Part shown: in pieces, positions 9,720 through 20,836 of the stretch
Layout of the letters: each line of letters begins with the position of its first letter
Position numbering within the stretch: the first letter of the stretch is position 1
From: Maylandia zebra
Lineage: Eukaryota; Chordata; Actinopteri; Cichliformes; Cichlidae
Length of the DNA stretch: 64,000 nucleotides
Reading direction: 5' to 3'
Assembly: GCF_041146795.1 (NCBI RefSeq)
Contig: NC_135184.1
Coordinates: forward strand, 4,606,967 to 4,670,966
Made by a program: the position numbers and the translations under genes
Notes under the pieces: generated by a model
Database searches by the model: none
What the model was told of the DNA's origin: nothing
Seen by the model: the letters and a program-made list of their open reading frames with translations, nothing else

Positions 9720-11608
9720 ATGAGTAGTTATTCAAATATTGATCTAATTTCCTGGAATGTAAGAGGCCTTAGAAAATATATTAAACTGAAAAGAGTAATG
9801 GATAGAATAAAACAATATCACCCAAAGATAGTCTTCATTCAAGAAACACACTTACTCGTGAATGAAACTGACCGGATAAGGAGGAGATGGCCAGGTCAGG
9901 TTTTCTTTAGCCACTTCTCAACACATGCTAGAGGAGTGGCAACACTCATTCATAAATCAGTACCCATGTGTATTAAAAAAAACATATTGGACCCCGCAGG
10001 GAGATTCATTATTCTACAATGCTCCGTGCTGAATCAAGATTTAATATTAGTTAATGTATATGGCCCCAATATTGACGACTCCAACTTTTATAATAATCTA
10101 TTTCTCTCTATTACAGACCTTCACGGTGAGATAATTGTTGGGGGGGACTTTAATTGTACCCTAGAGCCCAGGCTTGATAGATCATCAGGCTTAGACTCTT
10201 CCCATCCAAAATCTAGACAAGTCATACAACACTTTATGTTTGAATTGAATCTTAAAGATATATGGAGATTAAAAAATCCAACAGGGAGAGAATATTCTTG
10301 CTACTCAGCCAGTCATAATAGCCGCAGTCGCATAGATTATTTTCTTATCTCAAACTTTCTTATCTCCAGAATTAACAGCTGCTCATATAAAAGTGTGCTT
10401 ATATCTGACCACTCAATAACCACGCTTAACTTCTCAGTCACAGCAGCTTTTAGACGTAACCCTATTTGGCGTTTAAGACCACACTGGCTGCACAATCAAA
10501 AATATTTGGAATATGTAGGCAAAAATATTGATGACTATTTCTACTTCAACAAATCCGAAACTACAGCCTCAGTAAGATGGGAAGCTTTTAAGGTCTTTAT
10601 TCGTGGACAGATGATAGGCTACACCAAAAACAAAGCAAATAAAAACTATACTGAGATGTTGGACCTCGAAGGTCAAATAAAAGAAGTGGAACTTGAGATA
10701 AACCTGAATGACTCTAAAGAAAACCAACAAAAACTTTTAAGATTAAGAGCAAAATACGATAAATTAACTACTGAGAAAGCCTCAGCCGGACTATTTAGAC
10801 TGAGACAGACCTACTATGACCAAGGGGAAAAGGCAGGAAAACTTTTGGCATGGCGTATAAAAACGCTACTGAACGAACAAACAATAAATGAAATTAGAAC
10901 TGCAGACGAAAATATCACAGATCCTCATAGAATAAGTGAACTCTTTGAACACTACTATTCACAACTATATACTTCAACAGGAGATACGACTCGAGAATCA
11001 CTAGAATCCTTCTTTGACTCAATAAGTACCCCTTTACTTTCTGAAGAAGCCCGATGCGAATTAGACTCTCAGTTATCGATGAATGAACTCTCCAATGCAA
11101 TCGATAAATTAAAAATGGGAAAAACTCCCGGCCCAGATGGAATTCCACTAGACCTTTTCAAAATATTTAAAGATAAATTAATATTCCCTCTGTACGACAT
11201 GCTGGTGGAAAGCTATGATTCAAAAGAGCTTCCCCCCTCCTTGCGAAATGCACTTATAACGGTATTCCCTAAGCCTGGGAAACCGCCTACAAAATGTGAA
11301 TCTTATAGACCAATTTCACTAATAAACTCTGATGCCAAGATAATAAGCAAAGTACTGGCAAACAGACTTGAACGGTACCTTCATCTTCTTGTTGATAATG
11401 ACCAAAATGGGTTTGTAAAAGGCCGACAAACGCAGCATGGGATTCGCAGAGTACTGAATGTACTTTACACAAACTCAGAACAACTAGACATGGCTCTGCT
11501 TTCCTTAGACGCAGAAAAAGCTTTCGATAGGGTCGAACATAATTATCTCTATAAGGTACTATCTCAATTCGGCTTTGGCAATTACTTCATGACCTGGGTT
11601 AAAATATT
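9720..11608 (+). pseudogene. L1 ORF2 part 1: endonuclease and N-terminal reverse transcriptase
   Basis: The ATG at 9720 opens an AP-type endonuclease (ISWNVRGL, FIQETHL, VNVYGPN, GGDFNC, SRIDYFLIS, SDHS) that nicks target DNA in target-primed reverse transcription. The RT begins at GKTPGPDGIP and continues through FPKPGKPP, YRPISLIN, KVLANRLE, GFVKGRQT and LSLDAEKAFDRVEH (motif A aspartate). The frame is open until the Rex1-like element enters after WVKIL. Together with 12606-12891 and 14667-16251 it covers the whole ORF2. Confidence 0.9.
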
Positions 11609-12605
11609 AAGATAAGATAAGATAACCTTTATTAGTCCCACACGTGGGAAATTTGTTTTGTCACAGCAGGAAGTGGACAGTGCAAAAGTTATGACGCAAA
11701 AATTAGAATACAATAAGAATAAATACAGTACACAGCTGTACAGAATAGAATAAAATAATATACTATATACAGTAGAATAAAATAGAATAAAAATATACAA
11801 TAAGATAAAAATAGAATACGAATGCTATATACAACTGAGTAAAAATACAACGATGCCAGAAAAGATTATTGCACTTAGTGTTATTGCATATGTATGGATG
11901 TGTGTGTTTGTTCAGTTAAAGTCTTTGTTGTGGAGTCTGACAGCAGTGGGGAGGAAAGACCTGCGAAATCTCTCCGTCCCACACCGTGGGTGCCGCAGTC
12001 TCCCACTGAAGGAGCTGCTCAGTGCTGTCACAGTCTGCTGCATGGGGTGGGAGATGTTGTCCAACAGGGATGACAGCTTAGCCGCCGTTCTCCTGTCACT
12101 CACCACCTCCACTGGGTCCAGAGGGCATCCTAGAACAGAGCTGGCCCTTCGGATCACCCTGTTCAGTCTCTTCCTGTCCCCAGCAGAGATGCTGCCGCCC
12201 CAGCAGACCACACCATAAAAGATAGCAGAAGCCACCACAGAGTCATAGAAGGTCTTCAGGAGTGGGCCCTCCACCCCAAACGACCTGAGTCTCCGCAGCA
12301 GGTACAACCTGCTCTGCCCTTTCCTGTAGAGGGCGTCTGAGTTATGAGTCCAGTCCAGTCTGTTGTTCAGATGAACACCAAGGTACCTGTAGCTGTCCAC
12401 AGCCTCAATGTCCATACCCTGGATGTTCAGTGGTTGCAGTGGAGAATGCTTGTGCCTGCGGAAGTCTACCACCAGCTCCTTGGTTTTACTGGCGTTGATC
12501 TGGAGGTAGTTCAGCTGGCACCAGTCCACAAAGTCTTGAGTCAGTCCTCTGTACTCCTTGTCGTCCCCATCAGTGATGAGGCCGACTATTGCAGAGTCAT
12601 CAGAG
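11609..12605 (-). mobile_element. 5'-truncated Rex1-like LINE (CR1 group) inside L1 ORF2
   Basis: On the minus strand the sequence starts at the RT catalytic loop (FSDDSAIVGL) and runs through INASKTKELVVDFRR, VDSYRYLGVHL, LYLLRRLRSFGV and FYGVVCWGG to a stop near 11912. The 3' end carries CCTTATC repeats when read on that strand (GATAAGATAAGATAA at 11611 on the plus strand), as Rex1 elements do. It is truncated exactly in the catalytic motif, so it was dead on arrival. No clear target-site duplication is visible and a few L1 bases may be lost. On the plus strand it makes false open frames that fuse with L1. Confidence 0.8.
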
Positions 12606-12891
12606 AACCTATAGCCTCAGTTAGAACCAACAATATTATATCTAGACCATTCTATCTAGGTAGAGGTACACGTCAAGGCTGTCCCCTCTCACCTCTTCTT
12701 TTCGTCCTAGCAATAGAACCACTGGCTATTGCGATAAGGAACAACCAAAACATCTCTGGCATTAGAACAAATAATATTGAGTCTAAAATTGGATTATTTG
12801 CAGATGATATTATTTTAATGCTGTCTAAATTAAAGAGTTCAATTCCTCAGCTACTTAAAACAATTAACTTCTTTGGCAATATCTCCGGTTA
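12606..12891 (+). pseudogene. L1 ORF2 part 2: RT motifs B to D
   Basis: The segment encodes PIASVRTNN, GRGTRQGCPLSPLLFVLAIEPLA and the catalytic LFADDIILML, then INFFGNISGY. It continues the frame of part 1 across the Rex1-like insertion and is cut by the hAT at 12892. The FADD aspartates are intact. Confidence 0.9.
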
Positions 12892-13529
12892 CAGGGCTCG
12901 CAAAATCGCTAGCCCGACGTCCCGGGGCTAGCGATTTTTCCAGTCGGGCTACCAAAATCTATCTCTGCCCTGCCCGTCGGGCTATTGTAGGAAGGAAAAA
13001 TATATGCCAATGCTTTTGCATTCTTTCAGAAATGTAGCTGGGTAATTATGTCATTGGCATCAGTGAGCCACTGTCAATATGTGACATATTGAAATCGCGT
13101 TTGAATTTGCGCTTGTTTTTTGCTTTCACTTTGCAATCGCGCGAACTGTGTATAGAGAGCGACAGTACTGATTGGTGAGTGATGATAATTTGCGCACCAA
13201 TTCCTCTGACATCGTCTTATCAATCGTTAGTTTACTATGCAAACATGACAAGTGAAATCTCCCTCAGCAAGCTTAAACATATGAGAGGTTGATTGAGCAG
13301 AGAATCACTGACCGTTATGTGTGTGTGTGTGTAAAAGAAGCAGGATATATATTTTAGTTCTGCTGAGCCAAATAAGACAGGTCAGGGTGAAGAAGTGACA
13401 GCCAAAGAAAAGCTTACCACAAAACGGAAAAGTTATGACAAATCAGACTATAAGGCAAAAAGAAAGTGCAGCTTTATGGTTTCATGGACAAAAGAATTTC
13501 TGTGGCTGCAATATGACGAGCTAAATAAC

Positions 13530-13974
13530 CAGGGCTGCACATAAGTGGTCCGCAGGTGCGCATTCGCTGTCAAAATAAAAAACGCGCACAAGATATGAAG
13601 TTGCAACGCGTGTTTGCATACATAAGATTTTCTGGAGGAGGACAGAAATTTGTTTAGAACTCTTAAAGATGTCGAAGAAGCTCCTTTAAGCAATTACTTT
13701 GGTGTTCCTCCACCTCCAAAGAAATGTCAGAAGGAGTCCGAACCACAAAAGAAGCGCGTATTCTCAGAAAAGTGGTTGCAGGAGGTGAGCTGGCTTCAAA
13801 CAAATGATGAACGCACAGAGATGTGGTGCGGAATGTGCCGTGAAAATCCCACTCTAGCAGACAAAAACAGTGCTTTTTATATGGACGCAAACGCGCGTTG
13901 CAACTTCTTATCTGGTGCGCGTCTTTTATTTTGACAGGGAATGCGCACATGCGGACCACTTATGTGCACCCGTG
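13530..13974 (+). mobile_element. nested 445-bp hAT deletion derivative with 8-bp duplication
   Basis: A perfect 8-bp duplication TAAATAAC (13522-13529 and 13975-13982) flanks a pair of inverted ends about 75 bp long (CAGGGCTGCACATAAGTGG on the left; the right end, complemented, starts CACGGGTGCACATAAGTGG). Inside is the N-terminus of another transposase (SNYFGVPPPPKK, KRVFSEKWLQEVSWL, MWCGMC), again a TTF/BED-like zinc domain. It split the corresponding domain of its host element. No catalytic region remains, so it was moved in trans. Confidence 0.92.
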
Positions 13975-14471
13975 TAAATAACATAATGTTCTGCCAGGTG
14001 TGTTGTTGGTTTTCTCTCGATTTCTGAGTCGACAAGCGCCTTTGTTACTGGGACCAGTCATTTTAAGAAAGGCCCCCATTAGAACCCATGAGAAATGCAA
14101 GAAATGCATTATTGCTCAGTCTGCAATATCTTTCCCAGAACAAACACCAATTGCAAATAACATACTAAAAATAAACCTGAAAAATCTGTTTAGAACAGCG
14201 TACTATGTTGCAAAGAGTGAACTACCACTGGCAAAATTTAGCAGTCTTTGCAAACTTCAAAAAGCAAATGGCCTCGATCTTGGTTCCACTTGTCTCTTAC
14301 CCGTGACTTCAGCGGAAATTTCAAAGTCAGGATCTGACACAGACTGATTCATGTCCTACAGTTCTTACAAGTTCATAGAAATTTCTGTTCAATTAGAACC
14401 AAGTATTTGAGTTGATGATTGTAATTTTTATACAATGTTGTAATTTGTTTTTCAACATTTTTTTGATTAAT

Positions 14472-14529
14472 GTTTTGTTTCCTTTACAATATTATACTTT
14501 AATGTATAATATTGTAAAGGAAACAAAAC
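14472..14529. repeat. perfect fold-back palindrome, 26-bp arms
   Basis: The arms 14472-14497 and 14504-14529 are exact complements around a 6-base loop TTTAAT. A 12-bp tandem repeat (AGGAAACAAAAC) follows the right arm and the complementarity then resumes, giving about 35 bp of paired arm. It lies within the outer hAT, away from its ends. Confidence 0.95.
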
Positions 14530-14666
14530 AGGAAACAAAACATCAATCAAAAAATTGCTCTCTTTTTTTATTCGGGCTACTTACATTTATTTTGGGCTAC
14601 CAAAAACTGAAGAGTCCCTGCCCGAAGGGCTACCAGGGATTTTGAAATTTTGAGAGCCCTGGGTTA

Positions 14667-16251
14667 TAAAATTAATGAATCCAAATCGGCCATCCTCTTT
14701 TTTAATCATTCTGAAAGAACTAAACCACCTATTCAAACAACGTTTCAAATTGCCAGAGACAGTCTCACTTATCTAGGTATAAAAATCACTCCAAAAATTA
14801 ACGCAAATTATTCTCCTACTATCAACTCTGTTGTTGGCTTAATCAATAGATGGTCTATGCTACCAATCTCGATGATTGGACGTGTAAATATTCTCAAAAT
14901 GAACATCCTTCCAAAATTTCTATATCTCTTCCGAGTCATTCCTCTCAACCCTCCAGATGACTTCTTCACAAAGACAAAAACAATATTCAGTAAATTCATT
15001 TGGAATAACAGACGAGCTAGACTGCGTCTTTCGCTACTATATCTTCCGTATGACAGAGGAGGTCTCTGTGTTCCAAACCTCAAATGGTACTACTGGGCTG
15101 CCCAACTCTCTGCGGCCTCATGCTGGTTCTCAACAACTACCCTACCCTGGGTAAATTTAGAAAGGTCAAGTACTACCCCCTTACCACTCAGCACTTATCT
15201 GTACTCTGCAAAATATAAAGATCTGATGAAAGATACATCAAACCTCTTTGTTAAAAATACTATTCGTGTGCGGTTCGAGGCACTCGAGTTTAAAAATGAA
15301 ATGCCAGCACTATCCCAATTCTCACCTATCTGGGGCAATAAGGCCTTTAAACCTGGTTGGAAAGATTTGGGCTTTAAAATATGGGCCGACAGAGGCCTGT
15401 GCAAAGTTGCAGATCTATTTGACAAGGACACCTTAATATGTTTCAATGGCTTGACTCAGAAATTTGACATTCCAACCAAACATTTCTTTAAATTTCTTCA
15501 AATCAGAAGCTTCATTTCAAAACCTCAATCTCTAACACCGCCCACCCTAAACTCATTAGAGGATATAGCAATAAACCATCAGCTGAAGAAGGGTTTAATT
15601 TCTCGCTTCTACAATAACCTTAGAGACGGCTCTCAAATATCCTCAGAAAAAGAAAGACGCGCATGGTGTCAAGACTTAGAGTGTAGTATAACTACAGAGG
15701 AATGGCAAAAAGCTTGCTTGAAAGCTCAAACACAATCTATAAACACTCAATTTAAACTAATCCAGTACAAATGGTTAATGAGAACATATATTACCCCAAC
15801 ATTATTAAATAAATTTGACCCCAAAACTCCGGACATATGTGTTAAATGTGGGGAAAAGGGCACACTGATGCACTGCCTATGGGAATGCTCAGAAATTCAA
15901 AAGTTTTGGAAGGAAGTTTTAGAAATAATTGCACATATTACAAGTGTCAAATTGGATCCATGTCCTAAATTATGCATCCTAGGAATTTTCCCCGCTGAAA
16001 TCCAGCTGAGCAAAGCTAACCAAAAAACCACAACCTTCTGCCTGCTACAGGCGAAATACAGTATAGCCAAATCATGGAGATCCACTAGTAGACCACACGT
16101 GAGAATTTGGTTATCGACATTGTCAAAAACCCTTGCTCTGGAGAAACTTACGTCTATGATAAAGGGTAAACATGCTTCCTTCAAAAAAATGTGGGGAAAT
16201 TTTTTGTTATTTTTGGAAGGTGAGGAAATGATCGATAATGTACAGAAATGA
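14667..16251 (+). pseudogene. L1 ORF2 part 3: RT thumb and C-terminal zinc knuckle
   Basis: The frame resumes after the hAT at YKINESKSAILFF and runs through YLGIKITPK, IGRVNILKMNILPKFLYLF, FIWNNRRARL, GGLCVPNLKWYYWAAQ to the knuckle CVKCGEKGTLMHCLWEC (C-x2-C-x7-H-x4-C), ending EEMIDNVQK. It has no internal stops. The short residues before 14667 belong to the hAT end, not to L1. Confidence 0.9.
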
Positions 16252-16767
16252 TTCTATCTATTTAACCTGTATGGAGAAGTAACGTCACAGCTGCTAAAGA
16301 AAACCTGGGGAACCTGCGATTGCTGGTCTGCTAAATAGAAGGACAGGAGAAGGGACGTGAAATTAAATGGATTGGAAACGGAAGAGGACGCAGCTTATCA
16401 TTGCAACCACTAATCTGGATGCCTCTCTAACTAACATGATATCCTTGGATTAAACTTCAGCCCGAAACCCTGGAATGTTATACTTGCTTGATTTTTTTTC
16501 TCTCTGGAGCACTATCTGTAAACCTTTGCTTCAGGGTCTTTTTTTTTTCTTTTTTTTTTTTTTCTTTTGTTGTTGGGGGGTTATTTTGGGTTGCATATAT
16601 TTTTCTGAAATAATATATGAATGATTTTCATGGGAGAGTATATATAATATATCTCTGTGTCCTCCTAACATTAATCATTTACGATGTACATAAATCATTA
16701 TTATATACTCAGTTTTTTGGTTTTTTTTGGTTGATGGAAAAGTAATAAGGAATAAAATTTTAAAAAA

Positions 16768-16783
16768 AGTCAGATCTATTTAA
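16768..16783 (+). repeat. right target-site duplication of the L1
   Basis: Exact copy of 8251-8266 directly after the A-rich tail of the element. Confidence 0.93.
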
Positions 16784-16812
16784 TGTGTATTTGTGAAAAC
16801 ATGACAGGGAGT

Positions 16813-17100
16813 TTTAAATGGACTGGTTCTTATATAGCGCTTTTCTACTCAATCTTGAGCACTCAAAGCGCTTTACAAAACTTGTGCATTCACCCACTCA
16901 CTCCCATTCGCACAAGCACATTTTTCTTAGTGCTTTCTACCAACATTCAGACACACATTCCACAGATCAAAGAGCAACTTGAGGCAACTTGGAGTTAGTA
17001 TCTTGCCCAAGGATATTTGAAATGCAGACTAGGTGAAGCCGGGAATCGAACCGATCAGTAGATGATCTGCTCTACCGCCTGAGCTACAGCCACCCCCAAT
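16813..17100 (-). mobile_element. tRNA-derived SINE
   Basis: Read on the minus strand it starts with a tRNA-like head: A-box TAGCTCAGGCGG (17075-17086) and B-box GGTTCGATTCC (17042-17052). It continues with CCTTGGGCAAGATACT and ends with AGCGCTATATAAGAACC, the usual fish SINE tail. Polymerase III would transcribe away from ZNF-A. It is not a functional tRNA gene, since the acceptor stem is not closed. Confidence 0.85.
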
Positions 17101-17409
17101 AGTGAAGATTATTTTGAAAAATATCAAGATGTAGATCAGTTTCGAGATCAACTCCAAAATAGATCATCAGTCAGTCAGTAATAAGTGAGTTCTTTTTTGT
17201 TTGAAAGGTTTTTTTTACTCTTAATGTTGCTGAAAAATGTCAGAACTCAAGTTCTCATTTGCATCAGAGTGCACAAATAACTTCATTTTTACACACTTTT
17301 AATTTCACCTGCAAATGTGAGCAACATGCCCTCATTACAGACTTTAACTAAAACTTTATCTTCTCAGAAGTGTTTTTCTATAATTACATTTTTTTTATTG
17401 TTCGTTTAG

Positions 17410-18338
17410 ACCTCCACCAGCAAACTGCCTGTAAGGAGGAGGAGTTTGTCGCCAATCAGCAGGAGAGGAACTCAAGTCTGGACCAGGAGGACCCAGATCC
17501 TCCACAGATTAAAGAGGAACAGGAGGAACTCTGCACCAGTCAGGAGCTGGAGGAGATTGTACTGAAGCAGGAGATCAATAGTTTTATGGTGACTTCTAGT
17601 TTTGAGGAAAGTGACCTCAGTGAATCAGAACCAAACGATGACCAGCTCCTTGCTCTTAACTTTCCTGAACCAGAGCTTGAGGAACAGGAGGAAAACCAGC
17701 ATGTGGACTCGGGATCAACTAGAAATGCGGAGCTGAAGAAAAGGAGACGTCACAAAAACCGAACAGATAAGTCTCGGAGTGAAACTGATACAAGTAAAAA
17801 ATCTGTAAGCTGTGACACTTGTGGAAAAACTTTTCAGTGTAAATCCAACCTGACGAGACACATGAGAGTTCACACAAGTGAGAAGCCACATTCTTGTAGC
17901 ACCTGTGGGAAAAGATTCATTTGGAAATCAGGATTGGAAACTCACGTAAGGATCCACACAGGCGAGAAGCCATATTTTTGCATCACCTGTGGGAAAAGAT
18001 TTAATAAGAAATCCGGATTTGAAAGTCACGTGAGAATCCACACAGGCGAGAAGCCGTATTTCTGTAGCACATGTGGGAAAAGATTTGGTAAGAAATCAGG
18101 ACTAGAAACTCATTTGAGAATCCACACCGGTGAGAAAGCGTATTCTTGCAACGTCTGTAGGAAAGAGTTTAGAGACTTGTCGACTATGAAAAGTCACAGA
18201 AGGATCCACACAGGTGAGAAACCATATATTTGTAGCTCCTGTGGGGAAAGATTCAGTTGGAAATCAGGACTGAATTTTCATCTAAGGATCCACCTGAGTG
18301 ACAAACCAAATCACTGCAGCACCCGAGGTAGAAAATGA
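17410..18338 (+). CDS. ZNF-A main exon: acidic leader plus six C2H2 fingers
   Basis: An acceptor (TTCGTTTAG) at 17401-17409 opens the exon; its first two bases complete a GAC codon with a phase-1 donor, giving DLHQQTACKEEE. The acidic leader (LDQEDPDPPQIKEEQEEL, VLKQE) is followed by a basic patch KKRRRHKNRT and six fingers of the C-x2-C-x12-H-x3-H type joined by TGEKPY/H linkers, from CDTCGKTF to HLRIH. A seventh finger is broken: CSTRGRK then stop, where the second cysteine became R and the rest is lost. The product is probably a nuclear sequence-specific DNA-binding regulator; joined to 7941-8190 it is about 392 residues. There is no KRAB or BTB domain. The intron upstream carries the 8.5-kb L1 nest and a SINE. 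Confidence 0.88.
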
Positions 18339-19361
18339 CCTCATGCTCCAAGTCACGGTACATTTCCTGTCCACAGCAGTGAAGGGCACTCTATGTTGTT
18401 TGTTCCAGCCCTGACTTTATGTTTCTCTAAGCTTGATATTTTTTTTATTGGTCTTTAAAGGTGACACAAATATTTATTGAACATGGATGCTCTTTTAATA
18501 TTTACCACAGAAACTTGTATTTCTTCTTCAGTATAGAAGAAAACAAACATGAAAATGAGTTTTTCATCACTTGTTCCTTGTAACAACCATGATGTGATTC
18601 CTTTTTATCAGCCAATAAATAAGTTTTGATACACAGGACTAAAGATTTTAAAAAAGTTCAAGACAAGTATACAATTTTTATTTAAATATGTTTTCTTTGT
18701 GATTTATGTTAATGAAGGTTATACTTCAGTATGGCTTTGACCTGGTTGTCCTGGTTCTTCTTAGCAACATGTTGCAAGATTTGATTAAATTTTTTGTGAC
18801 TAATTTTGTGTATTGTGTAATCCCTGCTAAATAAAAGCAGTTAAATGTGCTATATTGGCTCATGATAAGTGTTTATATCATTTTGCCTAAATGCAAGTAA
18901 ACTCAATGTTTGCCAACTCTGTGTGTGCAGTTTGCTTCATAAGTACAGTAACAGAACTTAAACTACATGGAGCCTATTTTGATTACATCATTACAGATGT
19001 AGATATTATTCATAGTTCATATTTCACAGTGTGCTGCAATCTTCTCCACAGACCTGCATTGCTCTCTGTTCAGACCCGTCATCTTCAAGATGTCCACTAG
19101 ATGTCGTCAGAGTTCCCCCACTTTCCTCATCTATTGTGTTGCCATTACCTGAGCCTGCTTAAAACCTACAGTCCTTTACATATGGGTTCATTCAGGGTCA
19201 TGTTTAGTGGGCAGGTTTAGTGCGATGAAGGAAACTCGTTTTCTTTAACTTTACCTCTGAGTAAGTAACTGGAGTAACAGACTCACTGATTCCTCCCCAC
19301 CTGCTGGACATGAACCAGCTGACTGACACTTGTTTTCATTTTCTCATTCATAAAGTTGCTA
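18339..19361 (+). other. 3' UTR and flank of ZNF-A
   Basis: Polyadenylation signals AATAAA lie at 18614-18619 and near 18831, so the 3' UTR is probably 0.3 to 0.5 kb. Beyond 18850 I see nothing recognisable. Confidence 0.5.
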
Positions 19362-19450
19362 CCAGTTCAATTCATTTATATTTATATATAGTGCCAAAAA
19401 AACAACAGTTGCCTCAAGGTGCTTTATATTGTAAGGTAAAGAATGTAAAA
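19362..19450 (+). repeat. dispersed fish repeat, TTTATAT..GCCTCAAGGTGCTTTATATTG type
   Basis: The segment carries the word series CAATTCATTTATATTTATA, GTGCCAAA, CAACAGTTGCCTCAAGG and GCTTTATATTGTAAGGTAAA. Related copies are at 20030-20140, 42958-43060 (plus) and 61990-62060 (minus). I recognise it as a very common teleost interspersed tail but cannot name its family. Confidence 0.6.
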
Positions 19451-20029
19451 ACCTCCACAATTGAACAAGCTGAAAAGAGCAAATGCTTGGCAGCAGTGGC
19501 AGAAACAGGCTGTCTGTCGTAATCACTGTAAAACACTAATCACTGGTCAGTCATTTGTTGTGTTGCAATCGGTTACACTGAGGGAAAAAATTTCACAACT
19601 GGATCTCGGAGATAATGTGAATATTTGTGAAAATATGTGAAGATGAGGCTGAAATAACTCTGAGACTCTAAAACATGATGAAATGCTTACATATTGAAAT
19701 GTGTGTAGTAACATGACCTACAGCTTGTTTAAGAACTCGTGATTTTTTTCCCCTGTTGGCATAAGGTGAAATCCTGCATAAAGGAGGTGACCTTTGCTCC
19801 CTGACTCAGACGTGATAAACATGACCCAAATCATTCACGTTGGTGCCAAATAATGTTTTGTTAAAGTTTAACAAGCTTTCCCAGCCTGAAACTGCCAGAC
19901 AAACAAATCACCTGTTGGAGATGCTGGTTTAGCTCCCTGGGTAAAGTGGGTGACCCAGATGCTAAAGCCCAGCTATGACTCCTGCCTGAGGACTTTTAGT
20001 CTTGGTTTGCATCCAACTTTTCTGCCACA

Positions 20030-20140
20030 ATAGTTCAATTTTCTTAATAAAACACCAAATTACAACAAGTTACCTCAAGGCAGTTTATATTGAAGGCACT
20101 TTATTCGAAGGTAAAGATCCGACAATAATACAGAGAAACA
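20030..20140 (+). repeat. second copy of the same dispersed repeat
   Basis: ACACCAAATTACAACAAGTTACCTCAAGGCAG, in pieces, with TTTATATTGAAGG and GGTAAAGATCCGACAATAAT, matches the repeat at 19362-19450 with degeneration. Confidence 0.55.
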
Positions 20141-20559
20141 ACAGGTAGAAGCAATGGAAGATTGAAAATAACGGTTGTCATTACTTTTCATTCAGTCATA
20201 AGATACAGAAACACCATCTGTTGTGTGTAAAGATGAACAGTAGGGGTAGGGTGATTTTCACCAGATCAAAGCCATGGATTCACAATTATGGTTTGGTGCT
20301 GTTGAGTACCTGGATAGAAAATGCACATGTGGAATGGTAGAAAGTGTTCAGCATGCTTTGATGATCTGCTTCAACTATGCTGGGGTGAGCATTACAGACT
20401 GCTTCTTAAATTTAATAACCAAATTGCATCAATGGGGAACTATAAATTCTACATTTGGATTTCTGATTATTATTTCTGGCTGATTTTCATTAGATCGACC
20501 TGAGTAGGGCAGCGACAGATGTGTGCGGTCCAGAAGTAGAAGAAGAAGAAAGAGGAGAG

Positions 20560-20740
20560 CAGAAATGATGACATTCTAGGCTCGCTTTTCACCTTTGATG
20601 TACTCTTAGCAGGAAGACTTTGGTTTGGTGATGTGTTAGAGATAATTTAGTGGTTGAAGCTACTGTGGACTGACCAGATCTGCCATCAGCTCAGAGTGCT
20701 GGATATCACCGCAAACCTGAGACAAAGTCATACAGAACAG
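20560..20740 (+). pseudogene. third, orphan ZNF first exon (decayed)
   Basis: The end of this block (CATCAGCTCAGAGTGCTGG, ATATCACCGCAAACCTGAGA, CAAAGTCATACAGAACAG) aligns with the end of the ZNF-B first exon, and the donor GTGTGTAAAACTGTGATG aligns with both other donors. The preceding AGAAGAAGAAGAA..GAG stretch resembles the region before the ZNF-A relic. No leader or finger exon follows; a Rex3-like LINE lies 100 bp downstream. It marks a third ZNF unit in the array. Confidence 0.65.
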
Positions 20741-20836
20741 GTGTGTAAAACTGTGATGGTGTCAGTGAAATAACACTGACTCATGCAGGACTCAGCTTGT
20801 GGGCTAACAGACTAAAATCAAAGAATGCTTCTCTTT

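Larger units (their letters stand above)
12892..14661 (+). mobile_element. hAT transposon with 5-bp target duplication (hAT5-like), inside L1
   Basis: The ends are CAGGGCTCGCAAAAT on the left and the complement of CAGGGCTCTCAAAAT on the right, flanked by GGTTA at 12887-12891 and 14662-14666. The repeated motif (C/T)GGGCTA(C/G) occurs several times within about 80 bp of each end, like subterminal transposase-binding sites. The interior holds a decayed transposase related to the ZNF862/KIAA1586 type: a TTF/BED-like zinc domain (KRKCSFMVSWTKEF, LWLQYDE ... IMFCQVC, split by the nested element at 13530-13974) and a following RTHEKCKKCI, LFRTAYYVAKSELP, KFSSLCKLQKANG. The catalytic domain is missing, so this is an internally deleted copy. 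Confidence 0.85.
8267..16767 (+). mobile_element. near full-length L1/Tx1-group LINE in a ZNF intron
   Basis: This is a non-LTR retrotransposon with a 150-bp 5' leader, ORF1 (8417-9265), a 454-bp spacer, ORF2 (from 9720) and a 3' UTR of about 500 bp ending AATAAAATTTTAAAAAAA. It is bounded by a 16-bp direct repeat. Two later insertions split ORF2: a Rex1-like LINE at 11609-12605 and a hAT at 12892-14661; without them the element is about 5.7 kb. ORF2 is otherwise open, and ORF1 has one internal stop, so the element was young when it was broken. It resembles fish L1 lineages such as Swimmer; the subfamily is not certain. It lies in the same orientation as ZNF-A. Confidence 0.93.

Noticed and set aside
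12344-12931. 195-codon plus-strand frame containing RT motifs
   Set aside because: Its first half is the antisense of the Rex1-like element, only the second half is L1 ORF2, and its end lies in the hAT; it is not one gene.
17041-17087. Possible tRNA gene on the minus strand
   Set aside because: A- and B-boxes are present but no closed acceptor stem or anticodon arm; the following body and tail show it is a SINE.
20274-20483. Short frame with C-x-C ... H ... C pattern (KCTCGMVESVQHALMICF)
   Set aside because: It resembles the zinc knuckle at the end of some LINE reverse transcriptases, but nothing around it supports this.
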